Assembly (NCBI GenBank): GCA_015069465.1
Contig: SVIO01000001.1
Location: forward strand, 62,001-126,000
Direction of reading: 5' to 3'
Length of the DNA: 64,000 nucleotides
From: Clostridiales bacterium
GTDB lineage: Bacteria; Bacillota; Clostridia; Christensenellales; Borkfalkiaceae
Position numbers and translations under genes: made by a program. Positions 9,244 through 19,649 of the stretch are shown in pieces; position 1 is the first letter of the stretch, and the number at the start of each line of letters is the position of its first letter. Under the pieces are notes generated by a model that made no database searches, was not told the DNA's origin, and worked only from the letters and a program-made list of their open reading frames with translations.

Positions 9244-9819
9244 TATATAATGTCTTAATTCATTAGTGTTTGACTGATAATGAAAAGTATTTATTCCGAA
9301 CCTTGCAGCAGCTGCAAGGTTCGTTTTCATATCATCGATAAAAATACATTCGTTTGCTATTAAGTTATATTTATTGAGAATATATTCATAAATTTTTGGG
9401 TCGGGTTTGACCATTTTTATTGGTGCAGAGTAAACTATGCCGTCAAATTCCTTAAAAATAGGAAATTTATAATCATTATTTATAAAATGCCTTGTCATAT
9501 TAGACAAAATATAAAGTTTATATCCTTTTTGTTTAAGTTCTTGTATTAAAGAGATAATTCCTTCGCTATATCGCATATAATATTCCCAGTTATTAAGAAT
9601 AGATAATGCATATTTAGAAAGGTAGTCGGGAAGTGAACGCTTAACGTTATCGTTATATTCTTCAAGAGTAAGTCCATCTTCATCAAGAAGTTCCCAATTT
9701 TCAAAAGTTTTTTCTTTTAAAAGGTCATATTCTTTGCCGTTATAAAAATGTTTAAGTAAAAAATCACGATTAAATTGTAAAATTACATTGCCAATATCAA
9801 ATATTATATTTTTTATCAT
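9232..9819 (-). CDS. HAD-superfamily hydrolase, subfamily IA (YihX-like)
   Basis: Soluble phosphatase-type protein of 195 residues. Motif I is FDIGNVIL, with the nucleophile Asp at position 8 and Gly in place of the second Asp, as in the YihX-type group. Motif II is LSNM, motif III Lys lies in [12 protein letters not shown], and motif IV is FIDDMKTN. YihX acts on glucose-1-phosphate in Escherichia coli, which would fit the neighbouring glycogen operon, but the substrate here is not known. GGTGA precedes the ATG. The 3' end overlaps the end of valS tail to tail. Confidence 0.8.
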   Translation of the reverse strand: MIKNIIFDIGNVILQFNRDFLLKHFYNGKEYDLLKEKTFENWELLDEDGLTLEEYNDNVKRSLPDYLSKYALSILNNWEYYMRYSEGIISLIQELKQKGYKLYILSNMTRHFINNDYKFPIFKEFDGIVYSAPIKMVKPDPKIYEYILNKYNLIANECIFIDDMKTNLAAAARFGINTFHYQSNTNELRHYILSF

Positions 9820-9857
9820 TAGTCACCAAAAATGTTAGTTTTAAGTTTATTGTAATT

Positions 9858-9886
9858 ATTTTATAAGACTAGTCGAAAAATGTCAA
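9858..9886 (-). promoter_or_regulatory. Promoter of the HAD hydrolase gene
   Basis: Minus strand: TTGACA (9886-9881), a 17-bp spacer, TAAAAT (9863-9858), about 40 bp upstream of the ATG. It is divergent from the glycogen-operon promoter. Confidence 0.65.
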
Positions 9887-9933
9887 TTTATTTTAATAAA
9901 TAGTCTAAAGTTGCTAGTTGTTCTTTTATTATA

Positions 9934-9962
9934 TTGACTTTTTTTAAGTTATGTATTATTAT
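9934..9962 (+). promoter_or_regulatory. Probable promoter of the glycogen operon
   Basis: TTGACT (9934-9939), a 17-bp spacer and TATTAT (9957-9962). An overlapping TATAAT at 9962-9967 would need a 22-bp spacer and is less likely. The leader to the pgi ATG is about 70 nt with no obvious terminator. Confidence 0.6.
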
Positions 9963-10036
9963 ATAATAGATTGGTAATAATATATTATAGACATTAGTAT
10001 TTATATAATGTAGTGATAATATATTAGGAGATAATT

Positions 10037-11467
10037 ATGAGTAGAAGAAATGAAAATTGGCGCAAGAGCATGTCGCTAAGAATTGATTACAATAATATGA
10101 TGTCAAAATATGTGGGTAATGAACAAGGTTTTGATGATAATATTTTTGTAAAGAATAAAAATAATATTGAAAGCGCATATTCACAAGTTGCTAATTCTCG
10201 TGGCAAGGGAATGATGGGGTGGACCGAACTTCCTTACAACCAAAACTATGTAGTAGAAGATATTTTGCAAACTGCAAAAAACATAAGAAAAAAATTTGAT
10301 AATTTTGTTGTGCTTGGTATTGGTGGCTCTGCATTAGGCCCGATTGCAGTATTTCAAGCACTTTGCCATTTAAGACATAATGAACTTCCAAAATCAAAAC
10401 GCAAAGCACCAAAACTTTTTATCGAAGACAATGTTGACCCAGAGCGTATGCAGGCATTATTCGACGTTATTGACCTCGATAGAACGGTTTTCAATGTGAT
10501 TACAAAAAGTGGCGCTACAAGCGAAACAATGGCTCAATATTTGATTATAATGAACCTACTTAAGCAAAAATATGGTGATAAAGCAAGCGAGCATATGATT
10601 GCAACAACCTCTTCTGGTTCGGGAAGTTTAATAAAAATAGCAAAGATAGAGGGACTAAAAACTTTTTATATTCCAGATGGTGTTGGGGGAAGGTTTTCTG
10701 AACTTTGTCCTGTAGGCTTGTTACCTGCGGCAGTAGTTGGTATTGATATTAAAGAACTTCTTGCTGGCGCAAAATATATGGATAAACTTTGCCTGAATAA
10801 AAATGTTAGAAAAAATCCAGCACTTTTAAGCGCTCTTTTGCAAGTTTTAGCAATGAGAAATGGAAAAAACATATCTGTTATGATGCCGTATGCAGATAGT
10901 TTAAAATACGTTGCCGATTGGTATTGTCAACTTTGGGGAGAAAGTCTTGGAAAGGCTATAGATAATAATGGTGATTATGTATATACAGGTCAGACGCCTG
11001 TAAAAGCATTAGGTGTTACCGACCAACACTCTCAAATGCAACTTTATAGAGAAGGACCATTTGATAAGGTTATAACAATAATAGGTGTTGATAATTATCG
11101 TACAGATATTGAAATTAGCAAAGGCTGTGAAGATATTAGTGATGTTAACTTCTTGTGTGGACACACGCTAAGCGAACTTATGAAAACCGAAAGAATGTCT
11201 GCAGAATATGCATTAACAATTGCAAAAAGGCAAAATTATACAATACATCTGCCAGAAGTTAATGCGTTTACTATTGGCGAACTTTTATATATGTTTGAAA
11301 TGCAAACAGCATATGCTGGAGCAATGTTAAATATTGATGCATATAATCAGCCGGGTGTAGAAGGTGGTAAAAATGCTACCTATGCAATTTTTGGCAAAAA
11401 AGGTTATGAACAAACAAAAAAGCAAATGGATAATGCACCAAATAAAGACTCAAATTATATTTGTTAA
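10037..11467 (+). CDS. pgi: Glucose-6-phosphate isomerase
   Basis: Interconverts glucose-6-P and fructose-6-P in the cytoplasm. It has 476 residues, in the short bacterial class. Visible are the sugar-phosphate site LGIGGSALGP, the STSS-like TKSGATSET stretch, the catalytic Glu region LWGESLGK and a variant of the PGI signature (GVTDQHSQMQLYREGP). AGGAG precedes the ATG; an internal ATG (MSLRIDY) 11 codons on is an alternative. It is the first gene of the glycogen operon, only 8 bp before glgB, linking glycolysis directly to glycogen turnover. Confidence 0.95.
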   Translation: MSRRNENWRKSMSLRIDYNNMMSKYVGNEQGFDDNIFVKNKNNIESAYSQVANSRGKGMMGWTELPYNQNYVVEDILQTAKNIRKKFDNFVVLGIGGSALGPIAVFQALCHLRHNELPKSKRKAPKLFIEDNVDPERMQALFDVIDLDRTVFNVITKSGATSETMAQYLIIMNLLKQKYGDKASEHMIATTSSGSGSLIKIAKIEGLKTFYIPDGVGGRFSELCPVGLLPAAVVGIDIKELLAGAKYMDKLCLNKNVRKNPALLSALLQVLAMRNGKNISVMMPYADSLKYVADWYCQLWGESLGKAIDNNGDYVYTGQTPVKALGVTDQHSQMQLYREGPFDKVITIIGVDNYRTDIEISKGCEDISDVNFLCGHTLSELMKTERMSAEYALTIAKRQNYTIHLPEVNAFTIGELLYMFEMQTAYAGAMLNIDAYNQPGVEGGKNATYAIFGKKGYEQTKKQMDNAPNKDSNYIC

Positions 11468-11475
11468 ACTTCTAA

Positions 11476-13371
11476 ATGAAAGTTAAAACAAATAAAATAA
11501 AACTTAATAAATCAAATTTACCACTCTATTTATTTCATCAAGGAACAAATTATAATGTTTATGAATATTTAGGTGCACATTTTACCAAAAAAAATGGAAT
11601 AAAAGGTGTTATATTTAGGGTGTGGGCGCCAAACGCAACAGAAGTTTCTGTTGTTGGCGAATTTAATGATTGGAACAAAAGCAAAAACGTCATGAAGAGA
11701 ATTTCTCTAAGTGGCGTTTTTGAACTTTTTATACCTAATTTAAAGCAGTATGATATGTACAAGTATGCAATTACAAATGGTGAAACCGTATTTAAGGCAG
11801 ACCCTTACGCATTTCATAGTCAAACGCCACCAGAAACAGCCTCAAAAATTTACGATTTAGATGGATATTGTTGGAAAGATGCTGATTTTATTAAAAATAA
11901 AACCACATCATACGACAAGCCAATGAATATTTATGAAGTAAATTTAGGCTCTTGGAAGAAAAATGCTGATGGCAGTTATTATAGTTATCAGCAATTAAAG
12001 AAAAGTTTAGTTGAATATGTTGTTGATATGGGCTATACTCACGTTGAATTTATGCCTGTTTTTGAATATCCGTTTGATGGTTCTTGGGGATATCAAGTTA
12101 CAGGTTACTATTCAATTTCTTCAAGGTTTGGCACGCCAAAAGATTTTATGGAACTTATTGATGAGTTTCATAAATATAAAATTTCAGTAATTTTAGATTG
12201 GGTGCCTGCGCATTTTCCAAAAGATTTATTTGGATTATATATGTTTGACGGGTCGCATTGCTATGAAAGTGAAATTCCATCACGAAAAGAGCATAAAACG
12301 TGGGGAACACATATTTTTGATTGGGGAAAAAATGAAGTACAAAGTTTTTTAGTATCTAATGCAATATTTTTATTTGATAAATTTCATATTGATGGACTTA
12401 GAGTAGATGCTGTTGCATCAATGCTATATTTGGATTATGATAGAAAAAATGGTGAGTGGATGGCTAATAAATATGGTGGAAATTACAATTTAGAAGCAAT
12501 ATCATTCTTTCAAAAATTAAACACTGAAGTATTTAAGAGATATCCTTATTCTCTTATGATTGCTGAAGAATCAACAGCATTTCCATTGGTTACAAAACCT
12601 GTTTATATGGGTGGGCTTGGGTTTAATTACAAATGGAATATGGGTTGGATGAACGACTCACTTTCATATTTAAGTTGTGACCCGTATTTTAGGAGAGAAA
12701 ACCATAATAAACTAACTTTTTCAATGTATTATGCTTTTAGTGAAAACTTTGTCTTGCCAATTTCGCATGATGAAGTTGTGCATGGCAAAAAATCACTTAT
12801 TGATAAGGCATTTGGTGATATTGAAACTAAGTTTTCATCACTTAGGACATTTATGCTATATATGATGGCACACCCAGGAAAGAAACTTTCATTTATGGGC
12901 AATGAATATGGGCAGTTTAGAGAGTGGGATTATCAAAATGGGCTTGAATTTTTTATGCTTAATTTTGACTTGCACAAAAAATTAAAATTATTTAATAAAA
13001 AATTGAACATAATATACAAAGAAAATTCTCCATTATATCAAATAGAAGATAGTTGGCAAGGTTTTGAGTGGATTGCTGTTAACGAAAGTGAAAATAATGT
13101 TTATTCTTTTATGAGAAAGGACAAAAGAGACAATAAAATAATCGTTATATTAAATTTTTCATCAAATAATTATGATAATTATAGATTAGGTGTAGATAAA
13201 GGAAAGTATAAAATGATAATATGCACAGACCAAAAAATGTTTGGTGGAAAAGGACAAATTAAAAACAAAATTTATACTACAAGAAAACAAAAAGCACACC
13301 AAAGAGAATATTCAATTAAAATAAATTTGCCTAAGTTTACAGGTGCATATTTTGTTGAGATTAAAGGATAA
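11476..13371 (+). CDS. glgB: 1,4-alpha-glucan branching enzyme
   Basis: Forms alpha-1,6 branches in glycogen. It has 631 residues, the typical length without the extra N1 domain. An N-terminal CBM48 domain (FRVWAPNATEVSVVGEFNDW) precedes the GH13 barrel. The catalytic triad is readable as Asp311 (DGLRVDAVASM), Glu364 (IAEEST) and Asp432 (SHDEVVHGK). The C-terminal beta domain follows. No strong ribosome binding site lies between pgi and this ATG, so it probably relies on coupling to pgi. Confidence 0.96.
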   Translation: MKVKTNKIKLNKSNLPLYLFHQGTNYNVYEYLGAHFTKKNGIKGVIFRVWAPNATEVSVVGEFNDWNKSKNVMKRISLSGVFELFIPNLKQYDMYKYAITNGETVFKADPYAFHSQTPPETASKIYDLDGYCWKDADFIKNKTTSYDKPMNIYEVNLGSWKKNADGSYYSYQQLKKSLVEYVVDMGYTHVEFMPVFEYPFDGSWGYQVTGYYSISSRFGTPKDFMELIDEFHKYKISVILDWVPAHFPKDLFGLYMFDGSHCYESEIPSRKEHKTWGTHIFDWGKNEVQSFLVSNAIFLFDKFHIDGLRVDAVASMLYLDYDRKNGEWMANKYGGNYNLEAISFFQKLNTEVFKRYPYSLMIAEESTAFPLVTKPVYMGGLGFNYKWNMGWMNDSLSYLSCDPYFRRENHNKLTFSMYYAFSENFVLPISHDEVVHGKKSLIDKAFGDIETKFSSLRTFMLYMMAHPGKKLSFMGNEYGQFREWDYQNGLEFFMLNFDLHKKLKLFNKKLNIIYKENSPLYQIEDSWQGFEWIAVNESENNVYSFMRKDKRDNKIIVILNFSSNNYDNYRLGVDKGKYKMIICTDQKMFGGKGQIKNKIYTTRKQKAHQREYSIKINLPKFTGAYFVEIKG

Positions 13372-13383
13372 GGAGATAAAAAT

Positions 13384-14586
13384 ATGATAAGAAAGAAAAA
13401 ATGCATTGCAATGCTGCTTGCTGGTGGACAAGGTAGCAGATTATATTCTTTAACTACTAATATTGCAAAACCTGCCGTGTCTTTTGGTGGGAAGTATAGA
13501 ATTATAGACTTTCCACTTTCTAATTGTGTAAATTCTGGTATCGATACTGTGGGTGTTTTAACACAATACCAACCACTTATATTGAATACATACATCGGAA
13601 ATGGTCAGCCTTGGGACTTAGATAGAGAATTTGGTGGTGTTCATACTTTGCCACCATATCAAGGCAAAAATTCATCAGATTGGTATAAAGGAACGGCAAA
13701 TGCCATTTATCAAAATTTAAGATTTATAAAACAATATGACCCAGATTATGTGTTAATTTTATCAGGCGACCATATTTACAAAATGAATTATTCAAGAATG
13801 CTGAATTATCACATATTAAATAAAGCAGACTGCACAATTGCAGCGATTAACGTACCCATTGAAGAAGCATCAAGATTTGGAGTTCTTAATACAAAAGAAG
13901 ACGGCTCAATTTATGAGTTTGAAGAAAAACCCAAAAAACCAAAATCAACGCTTGCATCAATGGGTATTTATATTTTTTCAACTAAAAAATTAGAAAAATA
14001 TTTAAAAGAAGATAGCAAAAATCCTAAATCATCAAATGATTTTGGCAAAGATGTACTTCCAAAAATGCTGTCTTGTGGAGAAAAGATGATGGCTTATGTC
14101 TTTGATGGGTATTGGAAAGATGTTGGAACAATAGAATCCTTATATGAAGCGAATATGGACCTTTTAGGAGATAGTCCTAAGTTTGATGTGACAGATTCTG
14201 CTTGGAAAATTCAATCAAGAAGTCCACTTGCACCACCACATTATATAGGAAAAGTGGCAAAAACTTTTAATAGTATAATTATGTCAGGTTGTGAAATTTA
14301 TGGCGAAGTTGAAAACTCTATAATTTCAAGTAATGTAATTATAAAAAAGGGTGCGGTAATTAAAAATAGCATCATTATGGGCGATGTAATAATAAACGAA
14401 GACGCTGTAGTAGATTATTCAATTATTGATGAGTGTGCAAACATAGGTAAAAATGTAAAAATTGGCGAAAATAAAGAAAGTGATAAAGGTATTACGCTTA
14501 TTGGTAGAAACCTTGTAATCAAAGATAATTGTATTATTGAAGGTGGAAAAATAGTAGATAAAGATATGCAAGGGGGCACTTTATAA
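13384..14586 (+). CDS. glgC: Glucose-1-phosphate adenylyltransferase, catalytic subunit
   Basis: Makes ADP-glucose from glucose-1-P and ATP, the committed step of glycogen synthesis. It has 400 residues: a nucleotidyltransferase domain with the intact [13 protein letters not shown] loop (about 12-24), the Asp of [23 protein letters not shown] for the sugar phosphate, and a C-terminal left-handed beta-helix of hexapeptide repeats ([20 protein letters not shown]). AAGGAG lies ahead of the ATG. One base separates it from glgD, its partner subunit. Confidence 0.96.
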   Translation: MIRKKKCIAMLLAGGQGSRLYSLTTNIAKPAVSFGGKYRIIDFPLSNCVNSGIDTVGVLTQYQPLILNTYIGNGQPWDLDREFGGVHTLPPYQGKNSSDWYKGTANAIYQNLRFIKQYDPDYVLILSGDHIYKMNYSRMLNYHILNKADCTIAAINVPIEEASRFGVLNTKEDGSIYEFEEKPKKPKSTLASMGIYIFSTKKLEKYLKEDSKNPKSSNDFGKDVLPKMLSCGEKMMAYVFDGYWKDVGTIESLYEANMDLLGDSPKFDVTDSAWKIQSRSPLAPPHYIGKVAKTFNSIIMSGCEIYGEVENSIISSNVIIKKGAVIKNSIIMGDVIINEDAVVDYSIIDECANIGKNVKIGENKESDKGITLIGRNLVIKDNCIIEGGKIVDKDMQGGTL

Positions 14587-14587
14587 A

Positions 14588-15703
14588 ATGAAAGCAGTTG
14601 GTATAATATTTTCAAATATACACGATAACAACGTGCCTGAACTTGCAAGACTTAGAACACTTGGTTCAATTCCTTTTGGGGGAAGGTATAGGCTTATAGA
14701 TTTTCCACTTTCAAACATGGTAAATTCAGGGATTGATACTGTTGGTATTATTACAAAAAGTAATTATCAGTCGCTTATGGACCATGTTGGAAGTGGCAAA
14801 GATTGGGATTTGGCAAGAAAAGATGGAGGAGTGATAATTCTTCCACCTTATGGCAACGTAGAAAGTAGCAATCTTTACGAATCAAGATTAGAAGCATTAA
14901 AAGGAGTTATAAATTTTTTGTTTAGGGCAGATGAAGAATTTGTTGTTATGACAGATTGTGATACTGTGTGTAGAATAAACTTTAATGAAGTTATAGAACA
15001 TCATATAAGAAATCACGCAGATATAACTCTTATATATAAACGATTAAATGATAATGAATATTATAATAAAAATACAACCTTTCTTAATATAAAAAATAAA
15101 AGGATTATTGGCGTTAAATATCAAAATCAAGAAATAGGCGAAAAATATCAAAATGTATTTACAAATATGTTCGTTCTAAAAAAATCTTTATTACAAAATA
15201 TTGTAATGGATAGTATTTCGCATAATAAAAGGCACTTTATGTCAGACATAATCGCATCTAATTTAGATAGTTTAAAAGTAATTGGGTATGAACATAAAGG
15301 TTTTTTTGCAGGTATAACATCTTTAAAAGCATATTATGACAGCAATATGAAAATGCTAGACACAAAAAATAGAGAAGAAGTGTTTGGAGATAGAAGTGTT
15401 TTTACTAAAATTCTAGATTCTGCACCAACAAAATATGGAAGTAGTGCAATTGTAAAAAACTCTATGATTGCCGATGGTTGCACTATAGAAGGAGAAGTTG
15501 AAAATAGCATTATATTTAGAAATGTTAAGGTGGCTAGGGGCGCAAAAATAAAAAATAGTATCATTATGCAAAATACTGTTTTAGGCGAAAACTCAACGCT
15601 AAACTGTATAATAACTGATAAAAATGTTGTTATAAAAGATAGAAAAATTTTGTCGGGCAGTAAGAATCATCCATTTTATATCAGCAAGGGCATTATGATT
15701 TAG
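14588..15703 (+). CDS. glgD: GlgD, non-catalytic/regulatory subunit of ADP-glucose pyrophosphorylase
   Basis: 371 residues, homologous to GlgC but with the N-terminal GGxGxRL nucleotide loop lost: the equivalent stretch reads FSNIHDNNVPELARLRTLGSIPFGGRYRLIDFPLSN. That loss is the hallmark of Firmicutes GlgD, which in Bacillus-type systems forms a heteromer with GlgC and tunes its activity. The C-terminal hexapeptide beta-helix is kept (NSIIFRNVKVARGAKIKNSI). It starts one base after glgC stops, so the two are made in equal amounts. Confidence 0.94.
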   Translation: MKAVGIIFSNIHDNNVPELARLRTLGSIPFGGRYRLIDFPLSNMVNSGIDTVGIITKSNYQSLMDHVGSGKDWDLARKDGGVIILPPYGNVESSNLYESRLEALKGVINFLFRADEEFVVMTDCDTVCRINFNEVIEHHIRNHADITLIYKRLNDNEYYNKNTTFLNIKNKRIIGVKYQNQEIGEKYQNVFTNMFVLKKSLLQNIVMDSISHNKRHFMSDIIASNLDSLKVIGYEHKGFFAGITSLKAYYDSNMKMLDTKNREEVFGDRSVFTKILDSAPTKYGSSAIVKNSMIADGCTIEGEVENSIIFRNVKVARGAKIKNSIIMQNTVLGENSTLNCIITDKNVVIKDRKILSGSKNHPFYISKGIMI

Positions 15704-15713
15704 GAGGAACAAG

Positions 15714-17216
15714 ATGAAAGTAAATTATAATATGAAATCAAAGCAAAAGAAAGAGGACTCAGTTGTTATTCCAGAAATTAAAATAACAAAAAGAAAAAGA
15801 ATAATATTTTTAGGCTCTGAAGCAACGCCTTTTATTGCAACAGGTGGCCTTGCTGATGTTTTAGGCTCACTTCCAAAAGAACTTGCTAAAAATAAAAGTT
15901 TGGATATAAGTGTGATATTACCTTTATATAGTTCTATTTGTACTGAACATAGGGTAAATTTTAAGTTTTTAACAAGTTTTAATGTATCACTCTCATGGCG
16001 CTATCAATATGTTGGAGTATTTTTTTATAAGTATGAAGGGGTAAATTTTTATTTTATTGATAACGAATATTATTTTAAGAGAGAAGGTAGTATTTATGGT
16101 CAGTATGATGATGGCGAAAGGTTTGCCTTTTTTTCTAAAGCATCACTCGATACTATTTCAAGATTAGATATATATCCCGATATTTTGCATTGTAACGATT
16201 GGCAAACAGCATCTGCGATTATTTATCTAAAAGGCATGTATTATGAAGATGAGAAATTTCGCAGAATTAAAACGATTTTTACAATACACAATATTGAATA
16301 TCAAGGCAAGTTTGGTATGCATACTTATGATGACTTGTTCGGTTTCATACCAAATATAAAAAACTATATTGAGTATAACGGCTGTATAAATATCATGAAA
16401 GGAGCAATTGAAATGACCGATTTAGTTTCAACAGTAAGTCCTACTTATGCTGAAGAAATTAAATATGAGTATTATGCACACGGATTAGAAAAAATAATAA
16501 ATAGAAATTCGCAAAAACTTTGTGGAATACTCAATGGTATTGATTTTGATTATTACAATCCAGAAAGTGACAAATGTTTGTTTAAAAACTATTCTTTTAG
16601 TGACTTAAATGGAAAGGCAGTTTGCAAAAAAGAACTTCAAAAGATGTTATCACTTCCTGTAAGAGAAGATGTGCCGATAATTGCAATAATTTCAAGGCTT
16701 GTATCACATAAAGGATTAGATTTAATCACTCAAGTTTTAGAAAGTCTATTAAGTCAAGATGTTCAAGTTATAGTTTTAGGTAAGGGTGAAACTTCTTATG
16801 AAAACTATTTTACGCACATTTCACATATTTACCAAGGAAAATGTATGGCAATTATTGCATATAATCAAGATTTATCTAGAAAAATATATTCTGGCGCAGA
16901 CATGTTCTTAATGCCATCGAAAAGCGAACCTTGTGGACTTGCCCAAATGATTGCTAGTAGATACGGAACTATTCCTATCGTAAGAGAAACGGGTGGCTTA
17001 AATGATAGTATTAAAGCCTACACGGGTAATAGTGGTAATGGTTTCACTTTTAAGAACTATAATGCACATGATATGCTTTATGTATTAAATCAAGCAATAA
17101 AAACATTTTATGATAAAAAAGCATGGACAGATGTTCAAAAAAGGGCTATGACAACAGATTTTTCTTGGAAAAATCAAGCAGAAAAATATTTAGAGTTATA
17201 TAGTAAATGTTTTTAG
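15714..17216 (+). CDS. glgA: Glycogen synthase (ADP-glucose)
   Basis: GT5 glycosyltransferase elongating alpha-1,4-glucan from ADP-glucose. It has 500 residues, including a Lys-rich N-terminal extension of about 27 residues before the usual start (RIIFLGSEATPF). AGGAGG precedes the ATG by 6 nt, so the extension is likely real. The N-terminal substrate loop reads IATGGLADVLGSLP: the Lys of the KTGGL motif known from Escherichia coli GlgA is Ala42 here. The rest is standard: HCNDWQTA, TIHNIEYQG, ISRLVSHKG, and the C-terminal PSKSEPCGLAQMIASRYG with ETGGL. Confidence 0.94.
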   Translation: MKVNYNMKSKQKKEDSVVIPEIKITKRKRIIFLGSEATPFIATGGLADVLGSLPKELAKNKSLDISVILPLYSSICTEHRVNFKFLTSFNVSLSWRYQYVGVFFYKYEGVNFYFIDNEYYFKREGSIYGQYDDGERFAFFSKASLDTISRLDIYPDILHCNDWQTASAIIYLKGMYYEDEKFRRIKTIFTIHNIEYQGKFGMHTYDDLFGFIPNIKNYIEYNGCINIMKGAIEMTDLVSTVSPTYAEEIKYEYYAHGLEKIINRNSQKLCGILNGIDFDYYNPESDKCLFKNYSFSDLNGKAVCKKELQKMLSLPVREDVPIIAIISRLVSHKGLDLITQVLESLLSQDVQVIVLGKGETSYENYFTHISHIYQGKCMAIIAYNQDLSRKIYSGADMFLMPSKSEPCGLAQMIASRYGTIPIVRETGGLNDSIKAYTGNSGNGFTFKNYNAHDMLYVLNQAIKTFYDKKAWTDVQKRAMTTDFSWKNQAEKYLELYSKCF

Positions 17217-17225
17217 GAGAATTAA

Positions 17226-19649
17226 ATGAAGTCTATGACAGAAAAAGATGCATCGAGCCTTATAAAAAGTAAACTTTCAAGGTATTTTGGAATTTTACCA
17301 AATGAAGCAACAAAAGAACAAATCTATAAATCAGTTGTTATGTGCATAAGGGATATTCTTTTAGAAAAAAGAAGTGCTTTTAACAAGGAATATAGGTCAC
17401 AAAACGGCAAAAGAGTTTATTATCTTTGTATGGAATTTTTGCTTGGTCAGTCGCTTAGAAACAACGCATATAACTTAAGTATAGAAAATGCTTTCAATAA
17501 CGCTTTAATAAAAGACTTTTCTTGTTCGCTTGATGAACTATACGATTTAGAACCTGATGCAGGACTTGGAAATGGTGGTTTAGGAAGACTTGCAGCATGT
17601 TTTATGGATGCGCTTGCAAGTCAAGATTATCCAGCAATGGGTTATTCGATTAGATATGAATACGGACTATTTAAGCAAAAAATAGTTGACGGCTGGCAAA
17701 TGGAACTTCCAGACATTTGGCTTCCGGGTGGAGAAGTTTGGCTTACTCAGCGTATGGATAAGACTTTTAAAATTAAGTTCGATGGGCATATTAAAGAAAA
17801 TTGGACAGATAATGGACTTAAAATTGAACATTATAATGCAAAAGAAATAGAAGCCGTTGCCTATGATATGATGATTTCTGGAAAAGATAGCAAAGCCGTT
17901 TCGGTGTTAAGACTTTGGAAGGCGCAAAACATAAGGGATTTTGATATGAAAACCTTTTCTCAAGGCGATTATATTCGAAGTATGCAAGAAGATAATTTTG
18001 CAGACTTGATTTCAAAAGTTTTATATCCATCAGATAATCATTTTGAAGGAAAATCTTTAAGATTAAAGCAACAATATTTACTTGTTTCGGCAACACTTCA
18101 AGACATAATTTCCGACCATATTATTGAATATGGTTCGCTTTATTCTTTGCCTGAAAAAGCATCGATACACATAAATGATACGCACCCAGCGCTTTGTATT
18201 CCAGAATTTATGAGATTACTAATTGATGAACATAATTTTAGTTGGGAAGATGCGTGGGATATCGTAACAAAAACTATTGCATATACGAATCATACAGTTA
18301 TGAGCGAAGCGTTAGAAAAATGGAACGAAGACCTAATTGCAAGAAGATTGCCACGAATTCATATGATTCTAAAAGAAATTAACGAGCGATTTTGTGCTGA
18401 AATATGGCAAAAATATCCGGGGAACTGGGAAAAAATTGACCGAATGAGTATATTTTCACATGGTGAGATAAAGATGGCAAACTTGTCGGTTATTGCATCT
18501 CATACGGTAAACGGAGTTTCTGCACTTCATAGTGATATTATTAAAAATAGTATTTTTAAGGACTTTTATGATGTTTATCCACACAAGTTTATAAATATTA
18601 CAAATGGAATTGCACATAGGCGTTGGCTTTGCCAATCAAATAAAGAACTTTGTGATTTGCTGAACGATTGCATTGGTAATGGTTACGTTATGGATGCATT
18701 AAAACTTGCTGATTTAAAAAAGTATGAAAATGACACAAGCGTTCTTAATCGATTAAATGAAATAAAATATATTAAGAAAAAGCAGTTTTGTGAATATATA
18801 AAGAAAAAACAATCAATTATTATAGACCCAACTAGTATATTTGACGTTCAAGCAAAGCGTATGCACGAATATAAAAGGCAACTTCTTAATGCATTATATA
18901 TAATTTCGCTTTATAATGACTTAAAAGAAAATCCAAGCCTTAATATCAAACCAAAAACCTTTATTTTTGGAGCAAAAGCAGCACCAGGGTATTATTTTGC
19001 AAAACAAATAATTAAACTTATTTGTTCTATAAGTAAAGATATTGAAAAGCACCCTAAAATCAGAGAAAAATTAAGGGTTATATATTTAGAAGATTATTCG
19101 GTATCAATGGCAGAAAAACTTATGCCAGCAACCGAAATAAGCGAGCAAATATCTCAAGCAGGCAAAGAAGCAAGTGGCACAGGAAACATGAAGTTTATGA
19201 TAAATGGTGCATTAACTATTGGCACACTTGACGGGGCAAACGTTGAAATGCAAATGGCGTGTGGTAGAGATAATATTTTTATCTTTGGCTTGACGGCAGA
19301 AGAAGTTGAAAGGGAGTGGTTGCAAGGCTATAATTCTTCACTTTATTATGCAAATAATAAAAGGTTGGAAAAGGTTATAAATGCATTAAATATTGGCTTT
19401 AATGGACAAAGTTTTAGTGAGATTGCAAATTATCTTCTTACAGCAAGCCCTGTTGCAGACCCTTATATGTGCCTTGCTGATTTTGGTGCATATTATGATG
19501 TGCACAAAATTGTTGATGAAGTTTACACTAATAGATTAGATTGGGCAAAGAAAAGTCTAAATAATATTGCTTCGGCTGGTATTTTTGCAAGCGATAGAAG
19601 TATAAAAGAATATGCTGAAAAAGTTTGGGGACTTAAAAGAATTAAATAA
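17226..19649 (+). CDS. glgP: Glycogen/alpha-glucan phosphorylase
   Basis: GT35 enzyme releasing glucose-1-P from glycogen ends, 807 residues. The N-terminal GLGNGGLGRLAACFMDALAS block, NDTHPAL, and the pyridoxal-phosphate lysine Lys656 (SGTGNMKFMINGALTIGTLDG) are all intact. The mammalian-type phosphorylation site is lacking, as in other bacteria. It starts 9 bp after glgA and its stop codon abuts the next ATG directly (TAAATG). Degradation and synthesis are therefore co-transcribed, so flux must be set at enzyme level. Confidence 0.96.
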   Translation: MKSMTEKDASSLIKSKLSRYFGILPNEATKEQIYKSVVMCIRDILLEKRSAFNKEYRSQNGKRVYYLCMEFLLGQSLRNNAYNLSIENAFNNALIKDFSCSLDELYDLEPDAGLGNGGLGRLAACFMDALASQDYPAMGYSIRYEYGLFKQKIVDGWQMELPDIWLPGGEVWLTQRMDKTFKIKFDGHIKENWTDNGLKIEHYNAKEIEAVAYDMMISGKDSKAVSVLRLWKAQNIRDFDMKTFSQGDYIRSMQEDNFADLISKVLYPSDNHFEGKSLRLKQQYLLVSATLQDIISDHIIEYGSLYSLPEKASIHINDTHPALCIPEFMRLLIDEHNFSWEDAWDIVTKTIAYTNHTVMSEALEKWNEDLIARRLPRIHMILKEINERFCAEIWQKYPGNWEKIDRMSIFSHGEIKMANLSVIASHTVNGVSALHSDIIKNSIFKDFYDVYPHKFINITNGIAHRRWLCQSNKELCDLLNDCIGNGYVMDALKLADLKKYENDTSVLNRLNEIKYIKKKQFCEYIKKKQSIIIDPTSIFDVQAKRMHEYKRQLLNALYIISLYNDLKENPSLNIKPKTFIFGAKAAPGYYFAKQIIKLICSISKDIEKHPKIREKLRVIYLEDYSVSMAEKLMPATEISEQISQAGKEASGTGNMKFMINGALTIGTLDGANVEMQMACGRDNIFIFGLTAEEVEREWLQGYNSSLYYANNKRLEKVINALNIGFNGQSFSEIANYLLTASPVADPYMCLADFGAYYDVHKIVDEVYTNRLDWAKKSLNNIASAGIFASDRSIKEYAEKVWGLKRIK

